A DNA stretch of 64,000 bases, taken from positions 8,265 through 72,264 of the forward strand of contig CAZFDE010000005.1 of assembly GCA_964517795.1 (NCBI GenBank), written 5' to 3'. Positions 17,173 to 26,496 of this stretch are shown here, in pieces. The notes under the pieces were generated by a model, which searched no databases, had not been told where the DNA came from, and was given only the letters and a program-made list of their open reading frames with translations. Position numbers and translations under genes: made by a program. Every line of letters begins with the position of its first letter. The stretch's first letter is position 1. This stretch comes from CAZFDE01 sp964517795. Its GTDB lineage: Bacteria; Planctomycetota; Phycisphaerae; Sedimentisphaerales; Anaerobacaceae.

Positions 17173-19296
17173 ATGAAGCCGTTTGTCATTCTTATTTTGC
17201 TGAATTTAGTCTATCTCACATCGGCAACGACATACTATGTCGATGTCGATGCCGAGACGGGCGGCAATGGGACAAGTCCTTCCCTAACCGGACCGAACGC
17301 CGCCTGGCAAGATACACGCGATATTGTTGGAATTCAACCGGGGGACACCATCTTATTTGAACGTGGGGATATCTGGGATAGCTATTTGCCTGTTAAAATA
17401 TCCGGTGAACCGAATACTTATATTACCTACGGGGCCTATGGTGCCGGGGAAAAGCCGCTGATCGATGTCAGCCAATCTCAAGTCGGCGTACCGGCCATAT
17501 GGATACGTGGTGTGGATTATGTTGAAGTGCGGGATTTTCGATTAAAAGGCAATGGCGGTTTTGGTGTTGTTGACATAAGGCATGGTACCGAAAAACCTGC
17601 AAGCGGCGCGATGGGAACCGGGTATACGATTACAATCCGCAACATTGACATCCTCTCAAATTATGGCGCCAGTAGTGGCAATCATGATGGTTTTTCGGTA
17701 AGAGCAAAAGATACGAGCGATTCATCTCAGGTTTTATTTTATAATATTAGTGCAACAAAGTGCAGACATGAAACGGAGCCGGGCGGCAGTCATCAATGTC
17801 TCACCTTGCATCAAAACAGCAAGGCCAAAGTTTATGGTGCTGTGTTTTCAGATAGTGTAAGCTGGTATGCGGCCACCAATGGCAGCCAGGTTGAATTCTA
17901 CAATATTTATGCCGACTCTCCAACCGCAGGGGGTCTGGTTGCGACTGACAGTGCGACGCAGGCATATGAAATTTATGTGACGGACAGTACACTCATCGCC
18001 AATCATAATGCGAAGCTGTTTACCGCGAGTTCCGCTTCTTCTTTAGCGGGCGATCGGATCATCATTGAAAATTCCAAACTCATTGCGGAAAGTACATCAC
18101 CGACGGCAAATGCCGGAAATGTAAAGTTAAAGCATTGTGAGTTCGTCATCCATGATCCCAATTGGCTGTTTTCGCAAGTCCGCGGCACCCTTACGCTGGA
18201 AGATAATAAGGTGGTCTATGGCGGCCCCGGCCAGGTTTCGAATTTTGTCAATCTACTTTCGCAGGGACGGGTGATTGCCACCGGCAATCTCTTCGAAATT
18301 GTTCATGCGGACAATTCTCTTTTTTATGTGCGCATGTATGCCAGTGCGTTTCAATCCGATATACAGAATAATATTTTTACCCATGTTCATCATGCCGGGC
18401 AGATGTTTACTGTTGCGGATGATGCTGTTGCCCCTCGAATTATCAACAATACTTTTTATAGTCCTTCCTCGGGCGGTGTCGGGGTTCGACTGCTGCACAA
18501 TGGCGATGAGCCCGAGGGCCACAGGCTTATCCTTCACAATAATATCTTTTACAATTTACAGGATGCTGTTATTCATTCGGATGCCGCCGTAATGCTGTCC
18601 AACTATAATTGTTATGATCATACACCGGTTCTTATGGATGCGTATTTCATTACACAAGATCCATGCTTTGTCAATCCCGATGCAAACGATTTTCACCTTC
18701 AATCTCAGGGGTGGCGATATGATCCCGAGCAGGGGTGGACATGGGATTCAACAAGCAGTCGCTGTATTGATGCAGGAAATCCCCAGTATGATCTTGCAGA
18801 TGAACCCCTGCATTTGGAATCAGACCCGACCAATCGGTGGGGTGTCAATCGGCGAATCAATCAGGGCGCGTATGGAGGAACATCTCAGGCCAGCATGGCC
18901 CCCCAACGATGGGCATTAAGAGCGGATCTGAATAATGACGGTACGGTGAACACCGGCGATTTGATCATCTTTTTATCGATGTGGCTTGGACAGGACTCAT
19001 TTATACCGGCGGATTTTAATCGTAACGGAGTTGTCGAAATGGTCGATTTTAATATCCTGGCGGATGATTGGCATCGAGAGACGCTGTGGCATTCCGGTGC
19101 CAATCCTATCAACATTGATCTTGTCCGCGATAATCATATCGATTTTTCTGATTATGCATTTTTCACATCTTATTGGTTAACGTCCGACTGCAATCTGGCA
19201 AATCGATGGTGTGAACATGCGGATACGGACCACAATACCAAAGTCGATCAAGCTGATTTAGCTCCACTGATTCAAGAATGGTTGAAACTGTATTAA
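17173..19296 (+). CDS. Exported right-handed beta-helix protein with C-terminal dockerin-like domain
   Basis: A 707-aa protein with a Sec signal peptide (MKPFVILILLNLVYLTSA). The N-terminus AAWQDTRDIVGIQPGDTILF matches the start of many parallel beta-helix (pectate-lyase-like) proteins, and the middle (to about 560) has the short Asn-rich repeats of such a helix. From about 582 there are Ca-binding dockerin-type repeats (DLNNDGTVNTGDLIIFLSMW, then DFNRNGVVEMVDFNILADDW) and further Asp-rich repeats to the end. Planctomycete exported proteins often end this way. It may be a polysaccharide lyase or depolymerase for the glycan made here; no catalytic residues could be assigned. Confidence 0.8.
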   Translation: MKPFVILILLNLVYLTSATTYYVDVDAETGGNGTSPSLTGPNAAWQDTRDIVGIQPGDTILFERGDIWDSYLPVKISGEPNTYITYGAYGAGEKPLIDVSQSQVGVPAIWIRGVDYVEVRDFRLKGNGGFGVVDIRHGTEKPASGAMGTGYTITIRNIDILSNYGASSGNHDGFSVRAKDTSDSSQVLFYNISATKCRHETEPGGSHQCLTLHQNSKAKVYGAVFSDSVSWYAATNGSQVEFYNIYADSPTAGGLVATDSATQAYEIYVTDSTLIANHNAKLFTASSASSLAGDRIIIENSKLIAESTSPTANAGNVKLKHCEFVIHDPNWLFSQVRGTLTLEDNKVVYGGPGQVSNFVNLLSQGRVIATGNLFEIVHADNSLFYVRMYASAFQSDIQNNIFTHVHHAGQMFTVADDAVAPRIINNTFYSPSSGGVGVRLLHNGDEPEGHRLILHNNIFYNLQDAVIHSDAAVMLSNYNCYDHTPVLMDAYFITQDPCFVNPDANDFHLQSQGWRYDPEQGWTWDSTSSRCIDAGNPQYDLADEPLHLESDPTNRWGVNRRINQGAYGGTSQASMAPQRWALRADLNNDGTVNTGDLIIFLSMWLGQDSFIPADFNRNGVVEMVDFNILADDWHRETLWHSGANPINIDLVRDNHIDFSDYAFFTSYWLTSDCNLANRWCEHADTDHNTKVDQADLAPLIQEWLKLY

Positions 19297-19303
19297 GGTT
19301 CAC

Positions 19304-22075
19304 ATGAATTTGGAAATTCAGAAAGACAGCTTATCCTTATCGCTGGTGATTGTTTTATTGGCCTGCAGTTCGAGTTTTGCAGATCAAGTAAAAGCGCCAG
19401 AAGGTCCGATAGTAAACAAAATGTCCGCAGAATTAACTGCTGTTTTTTCAGATTCCAATACATGGTCTTTTAATGCGTATTGGCGGCCTAACATTAAGGT
19501 GCCAAAAGATTTTTATATGGCGGATCACGGCCCTTATATGAGAATAACGAAGGAAGGCGTCGCGAAATTAAAACAAACCGGTTTATACGAGCGTTTCATA
19601 CCCGGCCACATTAATTCGGATCTGGTTCAATATTTTCTTCCGGAGCAGCGCGGAAGATTAAACAATATTTATATTAAAAAAATGATCGAACGGATTTTGC
19701 AAAATCAGTGGCCGGTGCATACACTTTTTTATTGTCGATTTCAAGGCAATCCGCCTCCAACTGAGCGATTTATTGATATTATCGGTGATCAGTGGATCGG
19801 CGACGGGCAGCCGGAAACGGTATACCGTCTTGAGCCGGTATTTCATTTCCTCAAAACCGGCCGCCGATGGAACGGCTCTTCCATGTATTTGTGGGATGAA
19901 ACATTAGCGGAAGCTTTTTTTGAGGATGAACTTATTCCAAGGCTGAAGAATGAACTGCCCTTTGTTCAGAACATCCAACACAAATGGACGCGAAGTGAGT
20001 TGAGGAGGTTAAGTGATCTTTATTGTGAGGAATTTTGTCGGCCTACAAAACGCCCAATTGCGTGGGGGATGTACGTTGGAAGCTATCATATGGCTTCGAT
20101 GCCTAATGTTGTAACCGTTGCTGAAAAAGGGTGCGACCCGTTAAATAGTGCCCGGTCCAGGGGGATGCAGAGGCAATTTAAGGGAAATGAATATTCGATG
20201 GTATGGCAGGGGCATAGCCCGATCGAAAAATATTGTTATCCGACAAATGCCAAATTTCTTATCAATCGGGACCATTGGGGAGTACCGTTACCTTTATTAC
20301 GATATTATATTTGGCGACCATATCTAACCGGTGCTCATTATTATACCAACGAAACACTTCCCTCTGGTTGTATCCAGGATGTTGAAGGTGATGAACAATA
20401 CGAACTCTCAACGATCGGGCATGTCGTGAAAGATATGCTTGATTTCACCGATCGACACCCCCAAAGGGGTATTATCTATTCGCCAATTGGTTTAATGTTA
20501 GATTACAGCAGAGCTTTGAGTGCTTTCGGAAAGTCCTATTCTCGGAAAATCATCAATGATGATGCAGATGATATGACAGCGTGTATCTTAAATGCACTTT
20601 TCCCAGAACCCCCCCAAATCGCCGGTTCAGGCCCTCATGGGAGCACTTATTTCAGAGCGGCCCCCTATGGGGAATTATTTGACCTCTTAAAGCCGAACAA
20701 GCCCGACAGTATGATTGAATCGAAAGCATTAGAAAACTACAAAATCCTGTTTGCTTTAGGCGGGATGACATTTAATGAACATTTTTCAAAAATCATAAAA
20801 GATTATGTCGCTCAAGGGGGTGTTTTTGTGATCAATGCCTCCGATATCACCGAATATATCGAAGGTGATTTTACAGGGCTTACGCTTAAAGGAAAAAAAA
20901 CGGTTGAGGCGGGAGGTGAAATTATATGTAAGGAATATGATTTCGCAAGCATCGAAAAGCAATATACCTTAAATACGGTTCATTTGAAAAGTGCTGAGGT
21001 GATTTATGAAAATAGCGACGGAGATCCGGTTGTTGTTGTGAATCGCTACGGCCAGGGCCATGTTATTACACTGCTGCCTCACTATGGGTTAGCCGATCAA
21101 AGAGAATTGATCGTCACACCCCGTGGGCATACGTATAGTCAAAAGATGATTTTGCGTTTTATGCAGCATTTTTTGCAACAGTTGTCAACCAAAGCCGTGC
21201 CTGTCCAAGTCAAGATTCCGGACGGTTTTGAAAGAAACTTTGGGTGGCTTCTTTCGAAAAAGGATGCGAACTGGATCGTTACATTATTCAATTATTCCTG
21301 TGATCGCGAAACGGGTATTGCAAAAATTTATGGTACCGGAAAAGCGGTTGTTGAGTACCCTTTAAAAGAAGTTCCATTTGAAATTCTGTGTACTGAGCCG
21401 ACCGCCGATGTAATGGAGTGGTATAATGACCGTGATGTTCGATGGAAGAAAGCAGGTTCAAAAGCGGTTGTTTCTGAAACCATGCATGGGGGTGAAATTC
21501 GTGTTTATGAGTTTAGTCCTGACAAGATTAAACCGGTTTCTCGGAAGCGATACTTGAATTATGCCAAAAATGCCAAGGTTACTTCATCGTCGTATCGAGA
21601 TGGCTATGAACCCTGGCGCGCTGTGGACGGCAAGATCGATGAAAACAGTTATTGGTGGTCGGATGTCGATTCCACGACAAAAAGGGTATTTGAAATGCCC
21701 CAGACGCTGACGATTGATCTGGGCGAAGCAAAAACGATCGATCATATTTTTATTCTTTGGAAATTTTTCCCACAGGATACTTTAGCAACACGCCTGCATA
21801 TAAATAAATACGTGATTGATGTCTCATTAGACGGCAAAGTGTGGGATCGGGTTTTCGATGAGAGTGAAAATGAGGATAACGCATCTGCCGAGGGACTGGA
21901 GCGATGGTTTGCCTCGATACGCGCCCGCTATGTTCGATTAACAGTGCTTCGAAGTTCGTCATTTGACGGTGCCCGTCTGATCGAATTAAAAGTGATGGGG
22001 CCAAAAACAGAATACTATCAGCCGGTACGAAATTCCGTTGATTATCGTAATCCGTTATTTCAGTTGGTACGCTGA
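19304..22075 (+). CDS. Large exported protein with amidotransferase-like and F5/8 type C (discoidin) domains
   Basis: A 923-aa protein with a hydrophobic N-terminal signal (LSLSLVIVLLACSSSFA), possibly a lipoprotein-type cleavage site because of LLAC. Residues about 60-430 resemble the TIM-barrel-rich part of glycoside hydrolase-like proteins, but I cannot name a family. Around 460-620 is a segment (KILFALGGMTFNEHF, YVAQGGVFVINASD) typical of the class I amidotransferase-like domain in beta-galactosidase relatives. Residues about 749-905 form a discoidin carbohydrate-binding domain (AVDGKIDENSYWWSD, then the YVRLTVL strand). It follows the beta-helix protein by 7 bases, so the two probably act together outside the cytoplasm on glycan. 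Confidence 0.72.
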   Translation: MNLEIQKDSLSLSLVIVLLACSSSFADQVKAPEGPIVNKMSAELTAVFSDSNTWSFNAYWRPNIKVPKDFYMADHGPYMRITKEGVAKLKQTGLYERFIPGHINSDLVQYFLPEQRGRLNNIYIKKMIERILQNQWPVHTLFYCRFQGNPPPTERFIDIIGDQWIGDGQPETVYRLEPVFHFLKTGRRWNGSSMYLWDETLAEAFFEDELIPRLKNELPFVQNIQHKWTRSELRRLSDLYCEEFCRPTKRPIAWGMYVGSYHMASMPNVVTVAEKGCDPLNSARSRGMQRQFKGNEYSMVWQGHSPIEKYCYPTNAKFLINRDHWGVPLPLLRYYIWRPYLTGAHYYTNETLPSGCIQDVEGDEQYELSTIGHVVKDMLDFTDRHPQRGIIYSPIGLMLDYSRALSAFGKSYSRKIINDDADDMTACILNALFPEPPQIAGSGPHGSTYFRAAPYGELFDLLKPNKPDSMIESKALENYKILFALGGMTFNEHFSKIIKDYVAQGGVFVINASDITEYIEGDFTGLTLKGKKTVEAGGEIICKEYDFASIEKQYTLNTVHLKSAEVIYENSDGDPVVVVNRYGQGHVITLLPHYGLADQRELIVTPRGHTYSQKMILRFMQHFLQQLSTKAVPVQVKIPDGFERNFGWLLSKKDANWIVTLFNYSCDRETGIAKIYGTGKAVVEYPLKEVPFEILCTEPTADVMEWYNDRDVRWKKAGSKAVVSETMHGGEIRVYEFSPDKIKPVSRKRYLNYAKNAKVTSSSYRDGYEPWRAVDGKIDENSYWWSDVDSTTKRVFEMPQTLTIDLGEAKTIDHIFILWKFFPQDTLATRLHINKYVIDVSLDGKVWDRVFDESENEDNASAEGLERWFASIRARYVRLTVLRSSSFDGARLIELKVMGPKTEYYQPVRNSVDYRNPLFQLVR

Positions 22076-22100
22076 CTTTTTCTGAAGAGACAAAGATTCA

Positions 22101-23270
22101 ATGGCTTTAAGAGTAGCTATCATTGCACATGCATGTCGTTCCGGCGGGGGTTTATTCCAAACCCAAAACCTGTTCGATGCGTTTAAGCGGGTGACGAACG
22201 ATGAAGAATTTTTTTGGGTTTTTTCGGAAGGTGTCGGGTTCGATAAAATTGAATTACCAACACATAGTCAGGTATATACATATCGCGGACGACACAATAT
22301 GGTTGAGCGATACGCGTTTGAATTGATTCAATTGCCAAAAATGGTAAAGGATTTTCAAGCAGATGTGATTTACAGCCCTGTCAATATCGGGTTAACGAAT
22401 CCCGGTGTTCCCCAGGCATTATTCATACGAAATGCATATTTGTTTTATCCCAAAAAATATTATCCCGATTTAAATTGTCGATTACGGTTAAGAATTCAAT
22501 CGTTAAAAATGCAACTTCGAAAGTCGTTAAAAAAAACACAATTAATATTCTGCCAAACCCCCGTTGTTAAAAAGCGATTTTCACAATACTATCATTATCC
22601 ACCTGAAAACATTTGTGTTTTGGGATTTCCACCGCCTGCAGAAATAAACATCGAAACAAAAAATGAAAGGCCCGCTATTTATGAAGCGGCAGGTAAACAT
22701 TTTAATATATTGATGATGTGTTCCTACATGCCTCATAAAAATCCGGCTGTATTGATTTCCTTATGCAAAACATATGGTGCAGATTTCAGAAAACGCCGAA
22801 TTCGCTTTGTTACAACAGTTGAACCGTCTGAGCATCCGAATGCGCCGTTGTTTCTTCGGGATATACAGCGTTTCGGCTGCGAAGATTTGATTATCAATAA
22901 CGGATCGATTGCCAGGGAGAATGTGGCTGGTTTTATATCTCATTGCGAGGCATTTTGGTTGCCGACGCTTCTGGAATGCTTGTCCACGACTCATCTTGAA
23001 GCATTGGCACTGAATGTTCCGGTGCTTGCCCCGGATATTGATTTTGCTCAACACGTGTGTGGCCAGGCTGCGGTATATTATGACCCATGGGATATCGATT
23101 CGATTTACGCGGGAATTATTCAGTTATATGAGAACCCGGCTCTGCGAAATAGATTAACAGAAAAAGGCCGTCAACAACTCCAGGACAATATAAAATTCCC
23201 TCAAAATTGGGACGAAGTAGCGCAAACGACACTAAGCCGGCTACGGGGCCTTGCGCATAAGTCGTTTTAA
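22101..23270 (+). CDS. Glycosyltransferase family 4
   Basis: A 389-aa GT-B glycosyltransferase. The N-terminus VAIIAHACRSGGGLFQTQNL gives the glycine loop, MMCSYMPHKNPAVLI is the start of the donor domain, and LPTLLECLSTTHLEALALNVPVLAPD carries the family glutamates near residue 300. It lies directly after the exported discoidin protein. A 90-base gap follows, within which TATACT (23313-23318) could be the -10 of an internal promoter, but no good -35 is present. Confidence 0.86.
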   Translation: MALRVAIIAHACRSGGGLFQTQNLFDAFKRVTNDEEFFWVFSEGVGFDKIELPTHSQVYTYRGRHNMVERYAFELIQLPKMVKDFQADVIYSPVNIGLTNPGVPQALFIRNAYLFYPKKYYPDLNCRLRLRIQSLKMQLRKSLKKTQLIFCQTPVVKKRFSQYYHYPPENICVLGFPPPAEINIETKNERPAIYEAAGKHFNILMMCSYMPHKNPAVLISLCKTYGADFRKRRIRFVTTVEPSEHPNAPLFLRDIQRFGCEDLIINNGSIARENVAGFISHCEAFWLPTLLECLSTTHLEALALNVPVLAPDIDFAQHVCGQAAVYYDPWDIDSIYAGIIQLYENPALRNRLTEKGRQQLQDNIKFPQNWDEVAQTTLSRLRGLAHKSF

Positions 23271-23360
23271 TTAAAGTGCATACGTAAGGTTGTTTTTGAG
23301 GTCAAATCGTGATATACTTTTGGGTTTCTAACTTGAACAAGATTAACTGAAAGTGCAGAT

Positions 23361-24257
23361 GTGAAGAAAAGAATACTCGTTTTTGGTGCTGCGGGGATGT
23401 TGGGGCATAAACTCTATCAGCAGTTGGGGTCGCATTATGAAGTTTATGGAACACTTCGCGGCAGTGCCGCCAATTATCAAAAATACGGCATCTATGATCC
23501 TGAATCGTTATTTCCTCATTTAGACATTTCCGATTATGATGGGGTTATCCGTGTTATTTCCGAGGTAAAACCCCATGTGGTTATTAATTGCATCGGGGTA
23601 ATCAAACAGCTTAAAACCGCAAAAGATCCTATTGTAACGTTAAAGATTAACTCTTTGTGGCCGCACCAGTTAGCCAATCTTTGTCAAGCCGCCGGCGCCC
23701 GAATGTTTCATATCAGTACAGATTGTGTTTTTTCCGGAAGCAAGGGAATGTATACGGAAGAAGATGTTTCAGACGCCAAAGATTTGTATGGCCGGACAAA
23801 ATTTTTGGGAGAAGTTAACAGAGAAGGGGCCTTGACGTTAAGAACTTCTATTATTGGCAGGGAACTGGCGACTGCAAGCGGCCTGGTAGAGTGGTTTTTG
23901 AGTAATCAAAACGGTCACGTCAAAGGATTTAAAAAAGCCATTTATACGGGTTTTACAACCATTGAATTGTCAAAGATCATCATGAATTTAATCGAACATT
24001 TTCCGAACTTGTCGGGCTTATACCAAGTTTCGTCTGATCCGATCGATAAATATACATTGCTGAATTTAGTGAATCAGGCATTTGGGCTGAATATTAAAAT
24101 TGAGCCGGATGAGCAGTTCTGTATTGACCGAAGTCTTGACGGTAGCCGATTTAGGAAAACATGTAATTTTACGCCTCCTTCCTGGCAGAGTATGATCAGT
24201 GAAATGGCTAATGATACGACGTCGTATGAACGATGGCATTCTCAGTTTAGTTCGTAA
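23361..24257 (+). CDS. RmlD-like SDR reductase of the UDP-L-FucNAc pathway
   Basis: A 298-aa short-chain reductase with a GTG start. It has the NAD(P) motif GAAGMLGHKLYQ, the DTDP-rhamnose-reductase style INCIGVIKQ and HISTDCVFSG, and a YGRTKF active-site motif. Its position immediately before an FnlA-like dehydratase/epimerase and an FnlC-like 2-epimerase indicates the 4-reduction step of UDP-L-FucNAc synthesis (FnlB/WbjC/CapF role). Unlike CapF (about 370 aa with a C-terminal cupin), it ends after the reductase domain. The GTG is supported by the hydrophobic strand that starts straight after it (KKRILVFGAAG). Confidence 0.8.
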   Translation: MKKRILVFGAAGMLGHKLYQQLGSHYEVYGTLRGSAANYQKYGIYDPESLFPHLDISDYDGVIRVISEVKPHVVINCIGVIKQLKTAKDPIVTLKINSLWPHQLANLCQAAGARMFHISTDCVFSGSKGMYTEEDVSDAKDLYGRTKFLGEVNREGALTLRTSIIGRELATASGLVEWFLSNQNGHVKGFKKAIYTGFTTIELSKIIMNLIEHFPNLSGLYQVSSDPIDKYTLLNLVNQAFGLNIKIEPDEQFCIDRSLDGSRFRKTCNFTPPSWQSMISEMANDTTSYERWHSQFSS

Positions 24258-24286
24258 GGCAGACTTGGAAAGAAAGTGAGGTAAAG

Positions 24287-25315
24287 GTGGACGGTTTAAA
24301 AGGTAAAACGGTCTTAATTCCCGGGGGGACCGGTTCTTTTGGCAATGCTGTACTGGATGGATTGCTGCAGAGTGATTGCGCGGAAATCCGCATTTTCAGC
24401 AGGGATGAATGGAAGCAGGAGATGATGCGGATCAAGTACTCTAATCCAAGGCTCAAATTCTATATCGGCGATGTCAGAGACAAGGACGGTGTAGATCATG
24501 TTATGGATGGGGTGGATTTGGTATTCCATGCCGCGGCACTTAAACAAGTGCCCTCATGTGAATTTTTTCCGATGCAGGCGGTGATGACGAATATCATCGG
24601 CAGTCATAATGTCGTGACTTCAGCGATCGAGCACGGTGTTGACAAAGTGGTCTGCCTTAGCACGGATAAGGCGGCCTACCCGATAAATGCGATGGGCATG
24701 ACTAAAGCCCTGATGGAGAAAGTCGCGCTTTCGGCAACACGGATGATAACCCGTGCCAAAACGACAGTGTGTTGTGTTCGTTACGGCAATGTGATGTGCT
24801 CCCGCGGTTCGGTCATCCCCCTGTTTATCGGCCAAATCCGCCACAATGAGCCGGTAACGATTACCGTGCCGCACATGACCCGTTTTTTATTGCCGTTGCG
24901 AGATGCGGTGGCATTGGTGTTGTTTGCGTTTCAACATGCCACCCAGGGAGATCTGTTCATTAAAAAAGCACCGGCCTGTACGATTCTCGATCTGGCCAAA
25001 GCAGTCAAAAATATTTTTCATTCGGATGTAAAGGAAGAAATTATTGGTATTCGTCATGGTGAAAAAATTTATGAAACGCTGGCAACGCGTGAAGAACTGG
25101 TCCGATCTGAAGATATGGGAGATTATTATCGAATCAGGCTTGATGATCGAGATTTGAATTATGTCAACTATGGAAAATACTTTACAGAAGGATCAGTCGA
25201 AGAAACGAAACTGGATGATTACACATCGCATAACACAGAACAATTGACTGTTTCTCAAGTGGAGGAACTCTTGTTGAGTCTGCCGGAAATTCAGAAAGAA
25301 CTTCAGCAAGGGTAA
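24287..25315 (+). CDS. fnlA: UDP-GlcNAc 4,6-dehydratase / 5-epimerase (FnlA/WbjB/CapE-like)
   Basis: First enzyme of UDP-L-FucNAc synthesis: 4,6-dehydration with C5 (and C3) epimerisation of UDP-GlcNAc. Near the N-terminus are GGTGSFGNAVL and the IFSRDEWKQ motif; HAAALKQVPSCEFFPMQAV, LSTDKAAYPINAMGMTKA and the C-terminal DDRDLNY segment are specific to this branch of the PseB/FlaA1/CapE group. Length 342 aa is normal. It begins with GTG at 24287 behind a GAGG box. Neighbours on both sides complete the same pathway. Confidence 0.88.
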   Translation: MDGLKGKTVLIPGGTGSFGNAVLDGLLQSDCAEIRIFSRDEWKQEMMRIKYSNPRLKFYIGDVRDKDGVDHVMDGVDLVFHAAALKQVPSCEFFPMQAVMTNIIGSHNVVTSAIEHGVDKVVCLSTDKAAYPINAMGMTKALMEKVALSATRMITRAKTTVCCVRYGNVMCSRGSVIPLFIGQIRHNEPVTITVPHMTRFLLPLRDAVALVLFAFQHATQGDLFIKKAPACTILDLAKAVKNIFHSDVKEEIIGIRHGEKIYETLATREELVRSEDMGDYYRIRLDDRDLNYVNYGKYFTEGSVEETKLDDYTSHNTEQLTVSQVEELLLSLPEIQKELQQG

Positions 25316-25352
25316 TATGCTTTATCATTTCATAGTTGGATAACGAGCGAAA

Positions 25353-26495
25353 ATGAATCAAACAATTAAAGTGATCACGATCGTAGGGACTCGTCCGGAG
25401 ATTATCAGGCTTTCTGAGACGATCCGTTTACTGGACACATTTACCGATCATCTTTTGGTCCATACCGGCCAAAACTATGATTATGAGCTCAATGAGATCT
25501 TTTTTGAAGATCTGGGCGTGCGAAAACCGGATTATTTCATGAATGTCGATACGACCAGTTTGGGGCATGTTTACGGCGGAGTGATGGTTGCGGCCGAACA
25601 GATACTTCGAAAGGAACAACCTGATGCCGTTTTGATTTTAGGCGACACCAACAGTTCGATCGCCTGTATCATGGCGAAGCGGCTAAAAATACCGATTTTT
25701 CATATGGAAGCAGGCAATCGATGTTTTGATTTCAATGTTCCCGAAGAGATCAATCGGCGCATCATCGATCATATCAGCGATTTTAACCTTGTCTATACCG
25801 AACATGCCCGTCGCAACCTGATCGCTGAAGGACTGCCGTCCAGACGAATCCATCTAACCGGTTCACCACTAAAAGAAGTGCTCTCTCGGCATATGCAGCG
25901 CATTGCGTCATCCGATGTTTTGCAAAAACTAAAGTTGGAGCCTAAACAGTATTTTCTGGTCAGTATGCATCGTGAAGAAAACGTGGATAACAGCCGGAAT
26001 TTGACCGATTTACTTTCTGCATTGGAATCGCTTCACGGCGAATTCAACTATCCGGTGATTGTATCCACCCATCCACGGACGCGGAAGCGGCTGGAAAATC
26101 TGGATAAAGAGATTCATAGCGGTATCCGGTTCTTAAAACCGTTTGGTTTTGTGGATTATGTCCATTTACAGATGAATGCGGCCTGCGTGCTCTCCGACAG
26201 CGGCACGATTAGTGAAGAGTCGGCAATACTTGATTTTCCGGCCGTAACAATACGTAATTCGATGGAACGCCCCGAAGCGATCGATGCAGGAACTATGATC
26301 ATGACGGGTATGGATGCCGATGTGATCCGATCCGCGGTTCGATTGCAGATATCGTCAGAGAATCAGGCGGCCGAAGCAACACTCCCGTCCGAATACCAAG
26401 TACAGGATGTTTCATTCAGGGTGGTTAAGCTTATTTTGGGGGCAGCGAGATTGAGCAATCGGTGGGATGGTATACAAATCAATGATCTAACATAA
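25353..26495 (+). CDS. fnlC: UDP-2-epimerase of the FnlC/WbjD/CapG type
   Basis: Final 2-epimerisation that yields UDP-N-acetyl-L-fucosamine. It is related to WecB but has the distinct start TIVGTRPEIIRLSETIRLLD, the motif HTGQNYDYELNEIFFEDLGV, and HMEAGNRCFDFNVPEEINR, which mark the FnlC branch. Length 380 aa is normal. It lies 37 bases after the FnlA-like gene and 1 base before the WbuB-like transferase gene, the same order seen in several O-antigen loci carrying L-FucNAc. Confidence 0.88.
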   Translation: MNQTIKVITIVGTRPEIIRLSETIRLLDTFTDHLLVHTGQNYDYELNEIFFEDLGVRKPDYFMNVDTTSLGHVYGGVMVAAEQILRKEQPDAVLILGDTNSSIACIMAKRLKIPIFHMEAGNRCFDFNVPEEINRRIIDHISDFNLVYTEHARRNLIAEGLPSRRIHLTGSPLKEVLSRHMQRIASSDVLQKLKLEPKQYFLVSMHREENVDNSRNLTDLLSALESLHGEFNYPVIVSTHPRTRKRLENLDKEIHSGIRFLKPFGFVDYVHLQMNAACVLSDSGTISEESAILDFPAVTIRNSMERPEAIDAGTMIMTGMDADVIRSAVRLQISSENQAAEATLPSEYQVQDVSFRVVKLILGAARLSNRWDGIQINDLT

Positions 26496-26496
26496 A

